A DNA stretch of 57,351 nucleotides from Lachnospiraceae bacterium MD335 (GCA_000403335.2 KE159617.1:241113-298463), one strand, 5' to 3'; shown: positions 25,946 to 35,123, numbered from the stretch's first letter. Notes: generated by a model from the sequence alone, not told the origin. Translations and numbers: made by a program.

Positions 25946-27621
25946 CAAAGAAAATTTTTAAGTCTATTATGATTGTGGCGGCGGCTGTCCTGATGGCGAG
26001 CCTTGTTATCATCATGGGGTGTCTTTACCGTTATTTCAGTGATGTTCAGGGGAAACAGTTAGAAGATGAGTTGTCTTTGGCAGCCGCAGCCGTTGAGAAG
26101 AACGGGCAGGAATATCTTGAGGAATTACAATCAAATCAGTACCGTCTGACATGGGTTGCCGGGAACGGCGATGTGATATATGATACACAGTCCGACGAGG
26201 AAAGTATGGAAAACCATGCGGACAGGGAGGAAATCAGGCAGGCATTACAGAACAGCGAAGGAAAAAGCCTGCGCTATTCCACGACACTCCTGGAAAAAAC
26301 GCTTTACTGTGCCAGAAGGCTTAACGATGGTTCTGTCCTTAGAATTTCGGTTAGCAGCGCTACTGTATGGATGCTTGTTTTGGGAATGATACAGCCGATT
26401 TTAATTGTGATTGTTGTAGCCCTTGTGTTATCGGGAGTGCTGGCAAGCCGGATTTCCAAACATATCATGGAGCCGTTAAACAGCCTTGATTTGGAAAAGC
26501 CGCTGGAAAATGATACCTATGAAGAATTAGCACCCTTGTTAAACCGTATCAATAAACAGCATAGGCAGATAGATGTACAGTTGTCGGAACTTCAGAGAAA
26601 GAATGATGAGTTTACACAGATTACGCAGGGCATGACGGAAGGACTTGTGCTTTTAAACGAAAAAAATGTAATTCTGAACATCAATCCTGCAGCATTGAAA
26701 CTGTTCCATACAAAAAAATCCTGCATAGGTAAGGATTTTCTGACAGTGGAGCGAAACCATGATGTGAGCCACGCCATACAGGACGCATTTTCAAGCGGAC
26801 ACAGCGAAATCCGCATAGAACGTGAGGGAAAAGAGTATCAGATTCATGTCAACCGCATTGAATCTAATGGTACTGTAATCGGGGCGGTTGTCCTTGCCTT
26901 TGATATAACAGAAGAAGCTTTCGCAGAAAGGAACAGGCGGGAGTTTACTGCCAATGTATCACATGAACTGAAAACGCCGCTGCAATCAATCATGGGAAGT
27001 GCGGAGTTAATGGAGAATGGTCTTGTAAAACCGGAGGATATGGCACGTTTTGTAGGGCATATCCGCACAGAGGCAGGGCGGCTTGTAACATTGATTGATG
27101 ATATTATCCGTTTATCCCAATTAGACGAGGGGTGCGATATGCCTTTTGAAAATGTTGACTTATATGAGGTTGCAACGGATGTGGCTGCGGGGCTGGCGGA
27201 TATAGCAGCGATAAAGGATATTGAAATTGCTGTGACAGGGGAAACAGTCAGGATAAAAAGTGTCCGGCGGTTATTGACGGAAATTATATTTAATCTTTGC
27301 GATAATGCTGTCAAATATAATAAAGATGGCGGTATGGTGGAGGTTTCTGTAAGCAGGGAGGAAAATCAGGCTGTGATCTCTGTAAAGGATTCAGGAATTG
27401 GCATTCCGGCGGAACATCAGGCAAGGATATTTGAGAGGTTTTACAGAGTGGATAAGAGCCGTTCTAAAGAGTCGGGTGGAACGGGGCTGGGACTTTCTAT
27501 TGTAAAACACGCCGTACAGTATTTGAATGGTCAGATTGACTTACAGAGCAGCCCTGGAGAAGGAACAATCATACAGATTTTTTTGCAAGAGGATAAAAAT
27601 GATGTGATGCAGATTTCCTAA
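25942..27621 (+). CDS. phoR: Phosphate sensor histidine kinase
   Basis: The 559-residue kinase has two membrane helices (about 8-28 and 138-160) flanking an extracellular segment of about 110 residues. A PAS domain (about 225-320), HisKA (VSHELKTPLQS, phospho-acceptor His) and HATPase with NLCDNAVKYNKDGG, DSGIGIP and GGTGLGLSIV follow. It overlaps phoB by 4 nt and closes the operon. The architecture fits PhoR, which is inhibited by PhoU when phosphate is plentiful. Confidence 0.93.
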   Translation: MTKKIFKSIMIVAAAVLMASLVIIMGCLYRYFSDVQGKQLEDELSLAAAAVEKNGQEYLEELQSNQYRLTWVAGNGDVIYDTQSDEESMENHADREEIRQALQNSEGKSLRYSTTLLEKTLYCARRLNDGSVLRISVSSATVWMLVLGMIQPILIVIVVALVLSGVLASRISKHIMEPLNSLDLEKPLENDTYEELAPLLNRINKQHRQIDVQLSELQRKNDEFTQITQGMTEGLVLLNEKNVILNINPAALKLFHTKKSCIGKDFLTVERNHDVSHAIQDAFSSGHSEIRIEREGKEYQIHVNRIESNGTVIGAVVLAFDITEEAFAERNRREFTANVSHELKTPLQSIMGSAELMENGLVKPEDMARFVGHIRTEAGRLVTLIDDIIRLSQLDEGCDMPFENVDLYEVATDVAAGLADIAAIKDIEIAVTGETVRIKSVRRLLTEIIFNLCDNAVKYNKDGGMVEVSVSREENQAVISVKDSGIGIPAEHQARIFERFYRVDKSRSKESGGTGLGLSIVKHAVQYLNGQIDLQSSPGEGTIIQIFLQEDKNDVMQIS

Positions 27622-27631
27622 AAAATTCAAA

Positions 27632-27687
27632 TTTTACATAAATTATACAAAACATAGCTTTTAGATTTTACAAAGAAGTCATAAGAT
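27632..27687 (+). promoter_or_regulatory. Orphan PHO-box array
   Basis: TTTTACA at 27632, TTATACA at 27643 and TTTTACA at 27666 have exactly the offsets (0, 11, 34) of the pstS array. A TAAGAT hexamer at 27682 could be a -10 element. No convincing gene lies downstream: a 63-codon frame at 27775-27966 has no ribosome site or family resemblance. The promoter may have lost its gene, or drive a non-coding transcript. The rest of 27688-27907 shows nothing I can support. Confidence 0.7.
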
Positions 27688-27907
27688 TAGTTTTATATAT
27701 TCAATACAAACGCTAATGGTGGTTGATAATGCAATCTTTATGACATAAATATGTAATTCATAAATTAGGGAATAGTGGTTTTATTTGAGTATAAAACGCT
27801 GTTCTCTTTTTTTGTAAAAGATGGCAGAGAGGGACAGGTCATGTTTAGAAAAAAACAAAAACTGTATATATGCAAAAAACGAAAAATACGGAATGGTTAT
27901 ACACATC

Positions 27908-27957
27908 AAGGTGTACTGCAAGGAAGGTTGAAACTTACCTGCGGTACACCTTTTTTG
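27908..27957 (+). terminator. Strong terminator hairpin
   Basis: AAGGTGTACTGCAAGG pairs with CCTGCGGTACACCTT across a short loop, followed by TTTTTTG. It would end transcripts from the orphan Pho promoter about 220 nt after its start. It also lies downstream of mobC on the other strand. Confidence 0.75.
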
Positions 27958-28046
27958 TTGGTGTGAAATTTGTCTGATTTTAGATGTTATTGCAGTTTCG
28001 CTTTGACTGCTGCTGTTCCGTTTTGTGGCAGAAATTTTGATACGGT

Positions 28047-28388
28047 TTACTGTTTCATGTATGGCTGTTTTGAGAGCATGGCTTTTTGTGTATCCCACAC
28101 TTTTTTCATCAGTTCCTTTACCTCTTTTACATCAGCGGCATAGACGTTTCCTGTGGCGTTCATGCGCTTTGCTATCTGGTTCAGATTGCCGCCGATTTTT
28201 CCGAGTGCGGCATTGTATTCCCGAAGTTCGGAATAGTCAATGTCATAAACAAAACCATACAAAATCTGGCGGCGCAGGAAAGCGGATTTGCTTTTCATGC
28301 CGGAGGCTTTTACCTTCTGCTCAAGGATATACTGCTCATCGTCACTCAGATAGATTTTTAACTCGTTTTTGCGTTCTCTGTTTGCCAT
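28047..28388 (-). CDS. mobC: MobC-like relaxosome accessory protein (second copy)
   Basis: The 113-residue protein has the same layout as the copy at 1842-2183: KSAFLRRQILYGFVYDIDYSELREYNAALGKIGGNLNQIAKRMN. It starts at 28388 (MANRERKNE) after AAAGGACAC; a longer frame to 28505 is unsupported. The relaxase expected to overlap its 3' end is missing: downstream is the terminator and Pho-promoter region. It is therefore an orphan MobC from a second decayed mobilisation module, whose oriT side (28389-28542) has been hit by an IS. Confidence 0.83.
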   Translation of the reverse strand: MANRERKNELKIYLSDDEQYILEQKVKASGMKSKSAFLRRQILYGFVYDIDYSELREYNAALGKIGGNLNQIAKRMNATGNVYAADVKEVKELMKKVWDTQKAMLSKQPYMKQ

Positions 28389-28542
28389 TTTTAGTGTCCT
28401 TTCTGTAATGGATTGATGAAAGTATTTTACACAATCTTCTATCCCGTTATGGGGGATATTTGTGCAGAAAAATGAGTGAAAAAATGAGAAATTCCAGCAG
28501 GGCATTTCATGGATTTTTGAGCGCAGAGGGGGCTAGGGGGAA

Positions 28543-29963
28543 ACAATGTCGTCAACTTAAGCCGAAAATCCGCTAACTATAAATTTACGCGTATGAAAAA
28601 ACCATTTGTTATTCCGTGATGACTCACTTTTCTTTTGAAATGTCTGTCTAGACGGATAATGGACCTTACGTTTTTGGCGCGCTGAATCAATTGCTGCAGT
28701 TTATCCTTGTAACACCGGATATTTATTAAACACCGGATATATCTGGAAACTGCGCCTATGATGTAGCTTCTGTTTAATTGGTATCTATGTCTGCCCCTGT
28801 TCAATTCTTCCCTGATTTCATTTTCTGTAGAGGATTTAATCAATGCAGACAGGTTTGATATAAATAAAGCTGCATACAGTTCCTGGCGAATTGCCTGGGG
28901 ATTTTTCCCGGAAAAATTCTCCAACCGTACCCTTGTTTTAAGTTCTCCATACTTAGTCTCTATTGACCATCTTTTGTGGTAAAGGTACTGATGGTAATGC
29001 ATATCCTGATATTCTTCAAAAAGATTGCTGACAAGTATATGCGGCTCTTCCCCGGAGGTGTCTTTTATTACGCGCAGGCTGACTGTTCTGCCTTTGTGGA
29101 TGTCTGATACGCTATGCTCTCCGTCAGGGCATTCATTGACACATGAGAGAAAGGAATGCGTACACCTGATCAGGTAAAAAAATCCCTTATCCTCAAGTTC
29201 GTATATCAGCTCTCTAGATGGATAGCCACGGTCAAACAGGATTAAGTTTTTGTATCCTTTGCCATTTATGAGCGCCTCTGATGAGAGAAGTTTGCGGGCA
29301 TGTTCTCTTTCGCCAACGGATATTCCCGTAAATACAGCATCCACAATCAGGTCATTCGTAACATCATATAATGCTGTCAGCCTCGCGGAAGGATAAGAGT
29401 GCTGATTGCCACCTTTTAAGCCAAATTCAGTCTCGTTGTTTTTGTTGTGGTCAACGGCAATTTCGGAACCGTCAACGGCAAATACACGGTATCCATCCCA
29501 TGTCCTGGGATGGTTTGTGAACCGGAACAGGTCGGTCGATAAATTAAAAATATCTTCAAAAGCAAGCGGTGATATTTTATAGCGCGCTTTTGAAAAAGCC
29601 TGTTTGGAAATGGAAAAGTTTTTTTATCGAAAAACAAATCCAGTTCTGTAGTCAGTGACTTTTGCGGCATACTCAGCACAAAATACATTATGTCCTGGAA
29701 TGAAAGCTTTCTGTTTCTTGTAAAGGCAGTTTTTTCGAGACAGTGCTTTTCTTTAAACGAAGCAGAAGCAATAAGGTCTTTAACATTTTTAATAAGCTTA
29801 CAGATGCTGTTTTTCTTGAACATATGGATACCTCGCAATCAATAAGATAATTAATTGCGTGGCAACATTTTTCGGCGTACCTGTCAAGTGTTTTTATTAA
29901 ATTTTTTGAATTTTTTTCTGCTGTGTAAGAAGGAGTAACTATGGCTTAAGTTGACGACATTGT
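28543..29963 (-). mobile_element. IS4-family insertion sequence with 20-bp perfect ends
   Basis: CAATGTCGTCAACTTAAGCC at 28544-28563 is perfectly repeated in inverse at 29943-29962 (21 bp if one further pair is counted). The element of about 1.42 kb encodes one transposase in two frames on the minus strand. No target-site duplication is visible: the left flank is CTAGGGGGAA and the right flank GGGTGGAATG. Flanks may have rearranged after insertion. It lies directly beside the G-rich block that resembles the oriT at 2367. Confidence 0.88.
28577..29823 (-). pseudogene. IS4-family transposase with a -1 frame change at A7
   Basis: The N-terminal part (start 29823, MFKKN) reads to ELDLFFDKK, then leaves the family frame. 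The remainder (FSISKQAFSKARYKI, FAVDGSEIAV, LFDRGYPSRELI, YHKRWSIETKYGELK) continues in the -1 frame to 28577. The DDE-type D residues and the IS4 signature Y-2-R-3-E-6-K are present. The switch is at a run of seven A (minus strand of 29619-29625); one more A would restore a single ORF. Either a homopolymer deletion has killed the gene or slippage at A7 yields a full-length protein. Confidence 0.85.
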
Positions 29964-29969
29964 GGGTGG

Positions 29970-30071
29970 AATGCCGTTCTCTATTATATCAACCGTCCGG
30001 AAACACCGAATATTGCCGTTCCCCAAACAGTAGACAGGTATAATGGCTTAATTTTATCTGTTATAGTATAA
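29970..30071 (+). pseudogene. 3' fragment of an unidentified gene
   Basis: A frame open through the IS boundary encodes about 33 residues including YYINRPETPNIAVPQTVDRYN and ends at TAA 30069-30071. Amino-acid composition looks like real coding sequence, but the 5' part is missing on the other side of the IS. I cannot assign a family. Confidence 0.4.
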
Positions 30072-30186
30072 ATAATTAAGCAATTATAGTTGAGAAAATT
30101 CTTCTATAACATATATAATGTGCTTTGGGAGATAAGAATATACGGATCGTGCAGAAATCATAGAGCAGCAGAATCAGGCAGAAGAA

Positions 30187-30324
30187 ATGAAAGAATGCCT
30201 GGAGGATTTTGCTTCTGTTCAGGAGAGGAGGGCATACATTCAGGGATATGTTGACTGCGTGCAGGTGTTGCTCCATATGGGGCTGTTGAGGGAGACGGAA
30301 GGATTGAAGTGGCCGGAAAATTAA
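30187..30324 (+). pseudogene. Truncated relative of the gene at 8903-9238
   Basis: A 45-codon frame encodes ECLEDFASVQERRAYIQGYVDCVQVLLHMGLL. This resembles the C-terminal half of the 111-residue protein at 8903 (EEQRAYYQGIVDAIQILEGLGII). The same frame is open about 17 codons upstream without a start. It is too short to be intact and probably marks another copy of the same element type. The region 30361-30558 shows nothing else I can support. Confidence 0.55.
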
Positions 30325-30336
30325 GATTTTTATGAG

Positions 30337-30360
30337 GGTCTTCCCAAAATCGGTCAATAG
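30337..30360 (+). repeat. Single arm of the 24-bp repeat found at 35.1 kb
   Basis: GGTCTTCCCAAAATCGGTCAATAG (written here as one 24-nt unit by position) differs by one base from the right arm of the perfect inverted repeat at 35158-35181. No inverted partner is adjacent. The two sites bracket about 4.8 kb. Confidence 0.7.
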
Positions 30361-30558
30361 AGTAATAATGTAATTAACTAAACGTAAAACAGGAAACCAT
30401 GAGAACTTTTGTAAGACGGTACGCAGCAGGTTTAATCTGAGTTTCCTGCAGAGAAATGGTTTATGGAAAAGTAACCATGTATCAGCTCTGAGACGAATTG
30501 GCAGAGTAAAATGATTGTTTGGACAGATAAAGAGTACTCATATAAAGGAGGTAAGTAA

Positions 30559-31161
30559 ATGAATATTGAGATTAAAAAACTAATGCCGGAACATGTGGAG
30601 GAGTATATCCATTTTTTTGATACCACGCCTCATGACGACTTAGATCCGGCCAATACCTGTTACTGTGTAAGCTGGTGCAGTGATGATCACCGTGGGATGA
30701 CGAAGTATCCTTCCAGGGAAGAGAGAAGAGTCATGGCAACAGAATATGTAAAATGCGGGAAGATTCAGGGGTATTTGGCTTATGTGGATGGAAAGCTTGC
30801 GGGCTGGTGCAATGCCAATACAAGGTCTGAATGCATGAACTGTGGAGGCTGGTTATTTACCATGCCGAAGGTAAGGGAAATGCAGGCGGATTCCAGTGAA
30901 AAGGTGAAGTCTGTCTACTGCTTTCTGATTGCTCCTGAGATGAAACGGAAAGGAATCGCAAAACATCTGCTGGAATATGTCTGTCAGGATGCAGTGGAGA
31001 GCGGATTTGATTATGTGGAAGTCTATCCCTGGAAAGAAACTGTGGATGAGCGAACGTTTTTCATGGGATTTGTGGATATGTATCAGAATTTCGGATTTAA
31101 AATCTGCGGGGAAACAGAAGATAAATTCGTGATGAGAAAAGCATTGAAGGGCAACAGATGA
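30559..31161 (+). CDS. GNAT-family N-acetyltransferase
   Basis: The 200-residue protein has a GNAT fold. Its acetyl-CoA loop is KRKGIAKHLLE (near residue 135), preceded by the beta-4 strand VYCFLIAPEM. A Cys-rich segment (NTCYCVSWC near residue 33, SECMNCGG near 93) is seen in a subgroup found in Firmicutes. AAAGGAGG precedes the ATG. The acceptor substrate is unknown. It stands alone, followed by a small hairpin. Confidence 0.85.
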   Translation: MNIEIKKLMPEHVEEYIHFFDTTPHDDLDPANTCYCVSWCSDDHRGMTKYPSREERRVMATEYVKCGKIQGYLAYVDGKLAGWCNANTRSECMNCGGWLFTMPKVREMQADSSEKVKSVYCFLIAPEMKRKGIAKHLLEYVCQDAVESGFDYVEVYPWKETVDERTFFMGFVDMYQNFGFKICGETEDKFVMRKALKGNR

Positions 31162-31184
31162 TGCAAGCGGGAGCTTGTGCATCT
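31161..31184 (+). terminator. Hairpin after the acetyltransferase gene
   Basis: GATGCAAGC and GCTTGTGCATC pair with a 2-nt bulge around a GGGA loop just after the stop. There is no long T tract. The rest of the gap to 31415 has no other support. Confidence 0.45.
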
Positions 31185-31415
31185 TAAGAGCCGGGAAATT
31201 ACAAAGGTGTGCAAAAAATGACGGTAATTTGCGGATTCGCCAAACGGGAGAGGGAAGTTCTTTCTATCCCCCTCTGAGCGGCATCATACAGGGCGCTTCA
31301 AAATATTTGTCTGTTGTGCCTGAAAGGTAAAACTTTTCTTCTGTGCAAGGCATAGATGCTTCCCCCTTTCTCCCACATGGGGCAGATTGATATTGTTAGC
31401 TGACAACGGTTAATG

Positions 31416-33635
31416 TTAATCAAATGCCCTGTTTCGTTCGTCCATTTTTTCAAAACTTACAGAATCTTCATGAATTATAATTGTTATGTTATTGTTACTG
31501 TATTCTGTTGCAATTTCTTTCAGCTTACTTACAATATCACCTTTTGTCATACTTAACATTTCTTCGATATCTGTTCTGTTCCAAAAATCTTGTATCTCAC
31601 TCATCATATTGCCGATACAATAGTCACGTTCTCCAACAGTAAGCGTCTTTTTGTCTGCTATATGATAGGAAAATGAGTAGAACAAATCACACCATGCGCC
31701 GTATCCATTTTCTTCCGCTGTTTTTGACGGAAGATATTGATTATAGATAGGGTCTTCTTCTTTCCGTCCCGTGTTAATACTTTGCACATACTTTCCATTT
31801 TCCACTCCAGAAAGCCATGTGGTTAATGCTACAAAAGAAAGCTCGTCACTGTCCAGGTTCACGGAAAAATCCCGCTGGGCAGTATCAATGTTAATTCGTT
31901 CCATTCGTTCATAACTTTCATTTGCCCATTCCAGTAAATCCATGTTAAAATCTGCAACTGACCTACTTTGGTAATCGGCTGTTTTCAAATCCAATAAGGA
32001 ACGGTAATCTTCCTCTGTGCCATTGGGATATTCCCGGCGCTCCTGTCCTTGCTGTATATTTTCCTGTTCACCCTTTCCGGCATCCAACTCCGAAAGGGGC
32101 ATAAAGGAATATTCCACGGAAATTTGCAGTTTATCTGTATTCCATTTCTCATTCAGTTTTTCGATTTCAGCATGAATTGCTTCCTGCATGAATGAATTAT
32201 TCTGTAACTGTTCTTTCGTTTTGCCTTGTAAGATATTTTGTAACCCGTTCGCAACGCCCAAACGTGCGGCATTGTACTCACCGACAGTAAGTGTATCAGC
32301 ATTTTGAATGGTAAGGCTAAAAACAAATTCCAACATGGCATTATCAGAAGCACCAGGATAATCAGTTGCTATGCCTCCTCCAAAATCACGTGTCTGCCAC
32401 TTTTCAGCCGTGAGGGGTTCTAATGTGTAAAACAGAAAAGCCGCAATCTCATTGCTGTCCTTTTGTTCATATAGTGTAGTATTTTGAGAGAATTTCTCCA
32501 ACAAATTACGATATTCTTCCGTGTCTGTTAATTCCCATACTTTATTTTGAAATTCCGAAACACTCATATTTTCATAACCGCCAAATTGTAAGGCAAGCAA
32601 TTTATCAAATTCTTCATCAGAAAAATCCGTGTCATGGACAGTATTTTTTTCTCTGCTGCTGCCTGCTGCGGAAGTCGCAAAAGCAGTAGTTACGCCAACA
32701 ATGAGTATTGCAGCAATACAAATTGCAAGCAGTGAGGTTTTTTTAATTTTCATAACCGCTGTAATCCTTTCTTCGATAGCATTTTTACTAAAGCTGTTAC
32801 AAAATGGCAATAGACCGCTTTTTGCTGCTTCCATGTTGATAAGCATTAGCGAATAGGCAGATTTTGATTTTTCTCCAAATTGCCGTATAACGCTTTCATC
32901 ACAGGCCAGTTCTATATCACGGTTAAAAAGAAGATACATCACCCACACAAAAGGGTTGAACCAATGAATGCAAAGGGCAAGTGTCGCAATCAGCTTTGTT
33001 ACAGTATCATAGCGATAAATATGCACATACTCATGTGAGAGGACATATTGCAGTTGTTTTTCATTTTTCCAGTCCATTTTTTTCGGCATTAAAATAACAG
33101 GACGGAAAATGCCATAAGTTAATGGGGCCAAAATCCTATCAGATTCCCTTACCAAAATTGGACGTTTCAATGGGCGTTCTTCCAGCCACTTTTCTATATA
33201 ATGGTTGTGGACGGGTAAAGCTGTCCGAAATTCAATCAGACAACGCAAATAAGATATTACGAAAAACAATGCGGTAAGTATGATTCCTGCACACCATACA
33301 ATAAACCACATGGAAACAGATGGTGAAATATCCGCTGGCGGCTGTACTGCTCCCTGTGTTGTAACAAACAGCCCTTGCATAGTGGGAATGTTATAATCTG
33401 ATCCGGCTTCCGGCAATGTTGTAGAAGATATGCTGTGAGTTACCAACGTATAAATACTGAACATTGACGGAATCGAAAAAGGAATAAGCAGTCTTAATAT
33501 CACCAATTCCCATAAAACAAGAAAAGTCTTTTTCGGCAGTTTATTGATTGCCACCGCACGGATAATTGCTACCGCAGTAATGAAAGCCGCCCCCGAAAAG
33601 CTCATTTGCAGTAAATTCATTTGCAGCAAATTCAT
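31416..33635 (-). CDS. BlaR1-like M56 membrane metallopeptidase with a duplicated ectodomain
   Basis: The 739-residue protein has four or more N-terminal membrane helices and a zinc site HEYVH (near residue 200) with a downstream Glu in LACDES. This is the M56 peptidase that signals by cleaving its repressor. The extracellular C-terminal part (about 345-739) is not a penicillin-binding domain. It appears to be two related segments: each begins with a (Y)xxLLxL...FxxxLxEW/WEL region and ends with a LTVGE motif (near residues 450 and 680). The start ATG at 33635 follows GAGGTG; the preceding GTG is unlikely. Two MNLLQ repeats follow the start. It is downstream of a BlaI-type repressor, with which it forms a BlaR1/BlaI-like pair. 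Confidence 0.82.
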   Translation of the reverse strand: MNLLQMNLLQMSFSGAAFITAVAIIRAVAINKLPKKTFLVLWELVILRLLIPFSIPSMFSIYTLVTHSISSTTLPEAGSDYNIPTMQGLFVTTQGAVQPPADISPSVSMWFIVWCAGIILTALFFVISYLRCLIEFRTALPVHNHYIEKWLEERPLKRPILVRESDRILAPLTYGIFRPVILMPKKMDWKNEKQLQYVLSHEYVHIYRYDTVTKLIATLALCIHWFNPFVWVMYLLFNRDIELACDESVIRQFGEKSKSAYSLMLINMEAAKSGLLPFCNSFSKNAIEERITAVMKIKKTSLLAICIAAILIVGVTTAFATSAAGSSREKNTVHDTDFSDEEFDKLLALQFGGYENMSVSEFQNKVWELTDTEEYRNLLEKFSQNTTLYEQKDSNEIAAFLFYTLEPLTAEKWQTRDFGGGIATDYPGASDNAMLEFVFSLTIQNADTLTVGEYNAARLGVANGLQNILQGKTKEQLQNNSFMQEAIHAEIEKLNEKWNTDKLQISVEYSFMPLSELDAGKGEQENIQQGQERREYPNGTEEDYRSLLDLKTADYQSRSVADFNMDLLEWANESYERMERINIDTAQRDFSVNLDSDELSFVALTTWLSGVENGKYVQSINTGRKEEDPIYNQYLPSKTAEENGYGAWCDLFYSFSYHIADKKTLTVGERDYCIGNMMSEIQDFWNRTDIEEMLSMTKGDIVSKLKEIATEYSNNNITIIIHEDSVSFEKMDERNRAFD

Positions 33636-33646
33636 TTGCTTCACCT

Positions 33647-34006
33647 CTATTCCAAATCTTCCACAATCTGTTTGAGCTTCTGAAGCTGTTCAGCGGAGAG
33701 CTTTTTTCTGCCTAACAGGGCTGCAAACAGTTTGTCAACCGAACCGTCATAAATCTTGTCAACCAATTCATTTGTTTCTGCTTCCTGTACTTCTTCTTTG
33801 GGAATAAGGGCATGGCACATGAAATTCGGTTCGGAACGTTCAATCGCCCCTTTTTTGATACATCTTTTTATCAGTGTGTAGGTGGTATTCATGTTCCAGC
33901 CAATTTCTTTTTTCAGAACATCAGATATATGTTTTGCCGTGGTGTCGCCCTCATTCCAAAGCACACACATTACTTTCAATTCTGAGTCGAAAAGTTTAAT
34001 ATCCAT
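33647..34006 (-). CDS. BlaI/MecI/CopY-family repressor
   Basis: The 119-residue protein has an N-terminal winged helix (VLWNEGDTTAKHISDVLKKEIGWNMNTTYTLIKRCIKKGAI) and a helical dimer domain. GAAGGAGG precedes the ATG. It ends 11 nt before the peptidase start. In this family the M56 partner inactivates the repressor by cleavage. Dyads at 34029-34044 and 34079-34098 are likely operators. Confidence 0.9.
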   Translation of the reverse strand: MDIKLFDSELKVMCVLWNEGDTTAKHISDVLKKEIGWNMNTTYTLIKRCIKKGAIERSEPNFMCHALIPKEEVQEAETNELVDKIYDGSVDKLFAALLGRKKLSAEQLQKLKQIVEDLE

Positions 34007-34028
34007 TTTTATCCTCCTTCTATAAGAC

Positions 34029-34098
34029 TGTAGTAGTTTCTACATGGTTATACATTACACCTTTCTTATTGGGCTGTCAACACTACCGCAGTAGTGTT
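34029..34098 (-). promoter_or_regulatory. Two dyads upstream of the BlaI-like gene
   Basis: TGTAG and CTACA (34029-34033 and 34040-34044) and AACACTAC with GTAGTGTT (34079-34086 and 34091-34098) share the TAC/GTA core typical of BlaI/CopY sites. They lie 25-95 nt upstream of the repressor start and would allow autoregulation. Confidence 0.7.
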
Positions 34099-34205
34099 AA
34101 GAAAAAATTCATAATTCTTATGTCGGATAGATATAAGAATAAAGGATTTACAGAAGAAAGTTCGGATTTCTCCACAATGCTTGTCTTTTTGTCCTTGGCT
34201 TTTTC

Positions 34206-34296
34206 GGTTTGGAATAGTGTGATGCTGGCGGTTTATTTCATGTTTTCGGTTGCTTACATCTTTACCGAACATGAGCATGTGACGAGGCAGTACTAG
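34206..34296 (+). repeat. Fragment of a small membrane-protein gene, copy 1
   Basis: This segment encodes WNSVMLAVYFMFSVAYIF and TEHEH in the plus frame and resembles 56634-56725 at about three quarters of positions. Both look like the 3' part of one small one-helix protein gene left at rearrangement points. Here it meets the 3' end of the broken hydrolase on the other strand. Confidence 0.5.
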
Positions 34297-34299
34297 TAT

Positions 34300-35038
34300 T
34301 GAAATATAAAGGACCTTTGTATAAGAACAGGAATGTCCAAACCAGAGACTTCCTTTTTGGCGTCTCGGCAAGTCAGCAGGGCTATACAGGCCGGAAAACA
34401 GAAAAGGCCAAGCCAGCTTTGCATAGGAATGCTCTCCGTACAATGACCCTTTATATTTCACTACCAGTCTTGTCACAAAGAGCAGTTCTTCCAGCCAGTT
34501 CTCACCAGTGTAGGTACTGTTTATGTTTTCCAGCCTGTACCGCTCTCTGCTGTTTGCGTGGTTCCAAGCATATTCCAAAGCAATTCGGCAGGATTTTTTC
34601 ATATTTACTACCTGTCCGCAGCCGATATAAGTACAGATATACTCCAGATGGCGTTGAATAAAGTATAATCCCAGGACACTGCCCTGGGAATGCCCCCACA
34701 GATACAGTTTTTCCTGTCTAAACCTTTCCAAAAGATATTGGACAAGAAAATACAGGTCCTGCAAAAAAGTCTCTATTGTAACAGACGTATCCTCTGCGAA
34801 TGGATAATAGGATTTTCCGGCGCCCCGTTGATCCCATACAACAACAGTAAAATTCTTTTCCAGTGCCTGATTATACTTTAAAACCAAGGGGGAGCGCCGC
34901 ATCTCCCGGTCCTCCATGAAGATACAAAAGCAGCGGCGCTTGTTTTTGTACAGAACGTATAGAGAGATACTGTTCTGCACTGCAGATTGGTGTTCTTATC
35001 TGAACGTTGATGTGAAGGGGATATTGCACTTTATTCAT
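34300..35038 (-). pseudogene. Alpha/beta hydrolase (proline iminopeptidase-like), frameshifted and truncated
   Basis: From ATG 35038 one frame gives LLLYLHGGPGDAALPL, the oxyanion-loop HGGPG of proline-iminopeptidase relatives. Near 34890 (a C5 run) the match moves to another frame: LKYNQALEKNFTVVVWDQRGAGKSY and GHSQGS, the nucleophile elbow with Ser. It continues to about residue 230 (ADLPRRQKGS), where the fold is unfinished and the reading runs into unrelated sequence to 34066. The His and Asp of the triad are not visible. It is a pseudogene by frameshift and by loss of the 3' end. Confidence 0.78.
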
Positions 35039-35123
35039 CTGTCTTTACCTTATCCTTTTTGAAGGAATTATTGTTTCCATATACCATAGTTTCTGATTTT
35101 ATCTTCTTCTGTCAATCTTACTT

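Noticed and set aside
27775-27966. A 63-codon ORF downstream of the orphan PHO boxes
   Set aside because: No ribosome site, low-complexity basic composition, and its end is the terminator hairpin. It may be transcribed but is not supported as a protein.
27781-28098. Minus-strand ORF beginning like a relaxase (MGYTKSHA)
   Set aside because: It is the out-of-frame shadow of the mobC 3' end; beyond the first residues nothing matches a relaxase.
30361-30558. Possible short gene upstream of the acetyltransferase
   Set aside because: A 13-codon frame and some dyads exist but nothing distinguishes them from noise.
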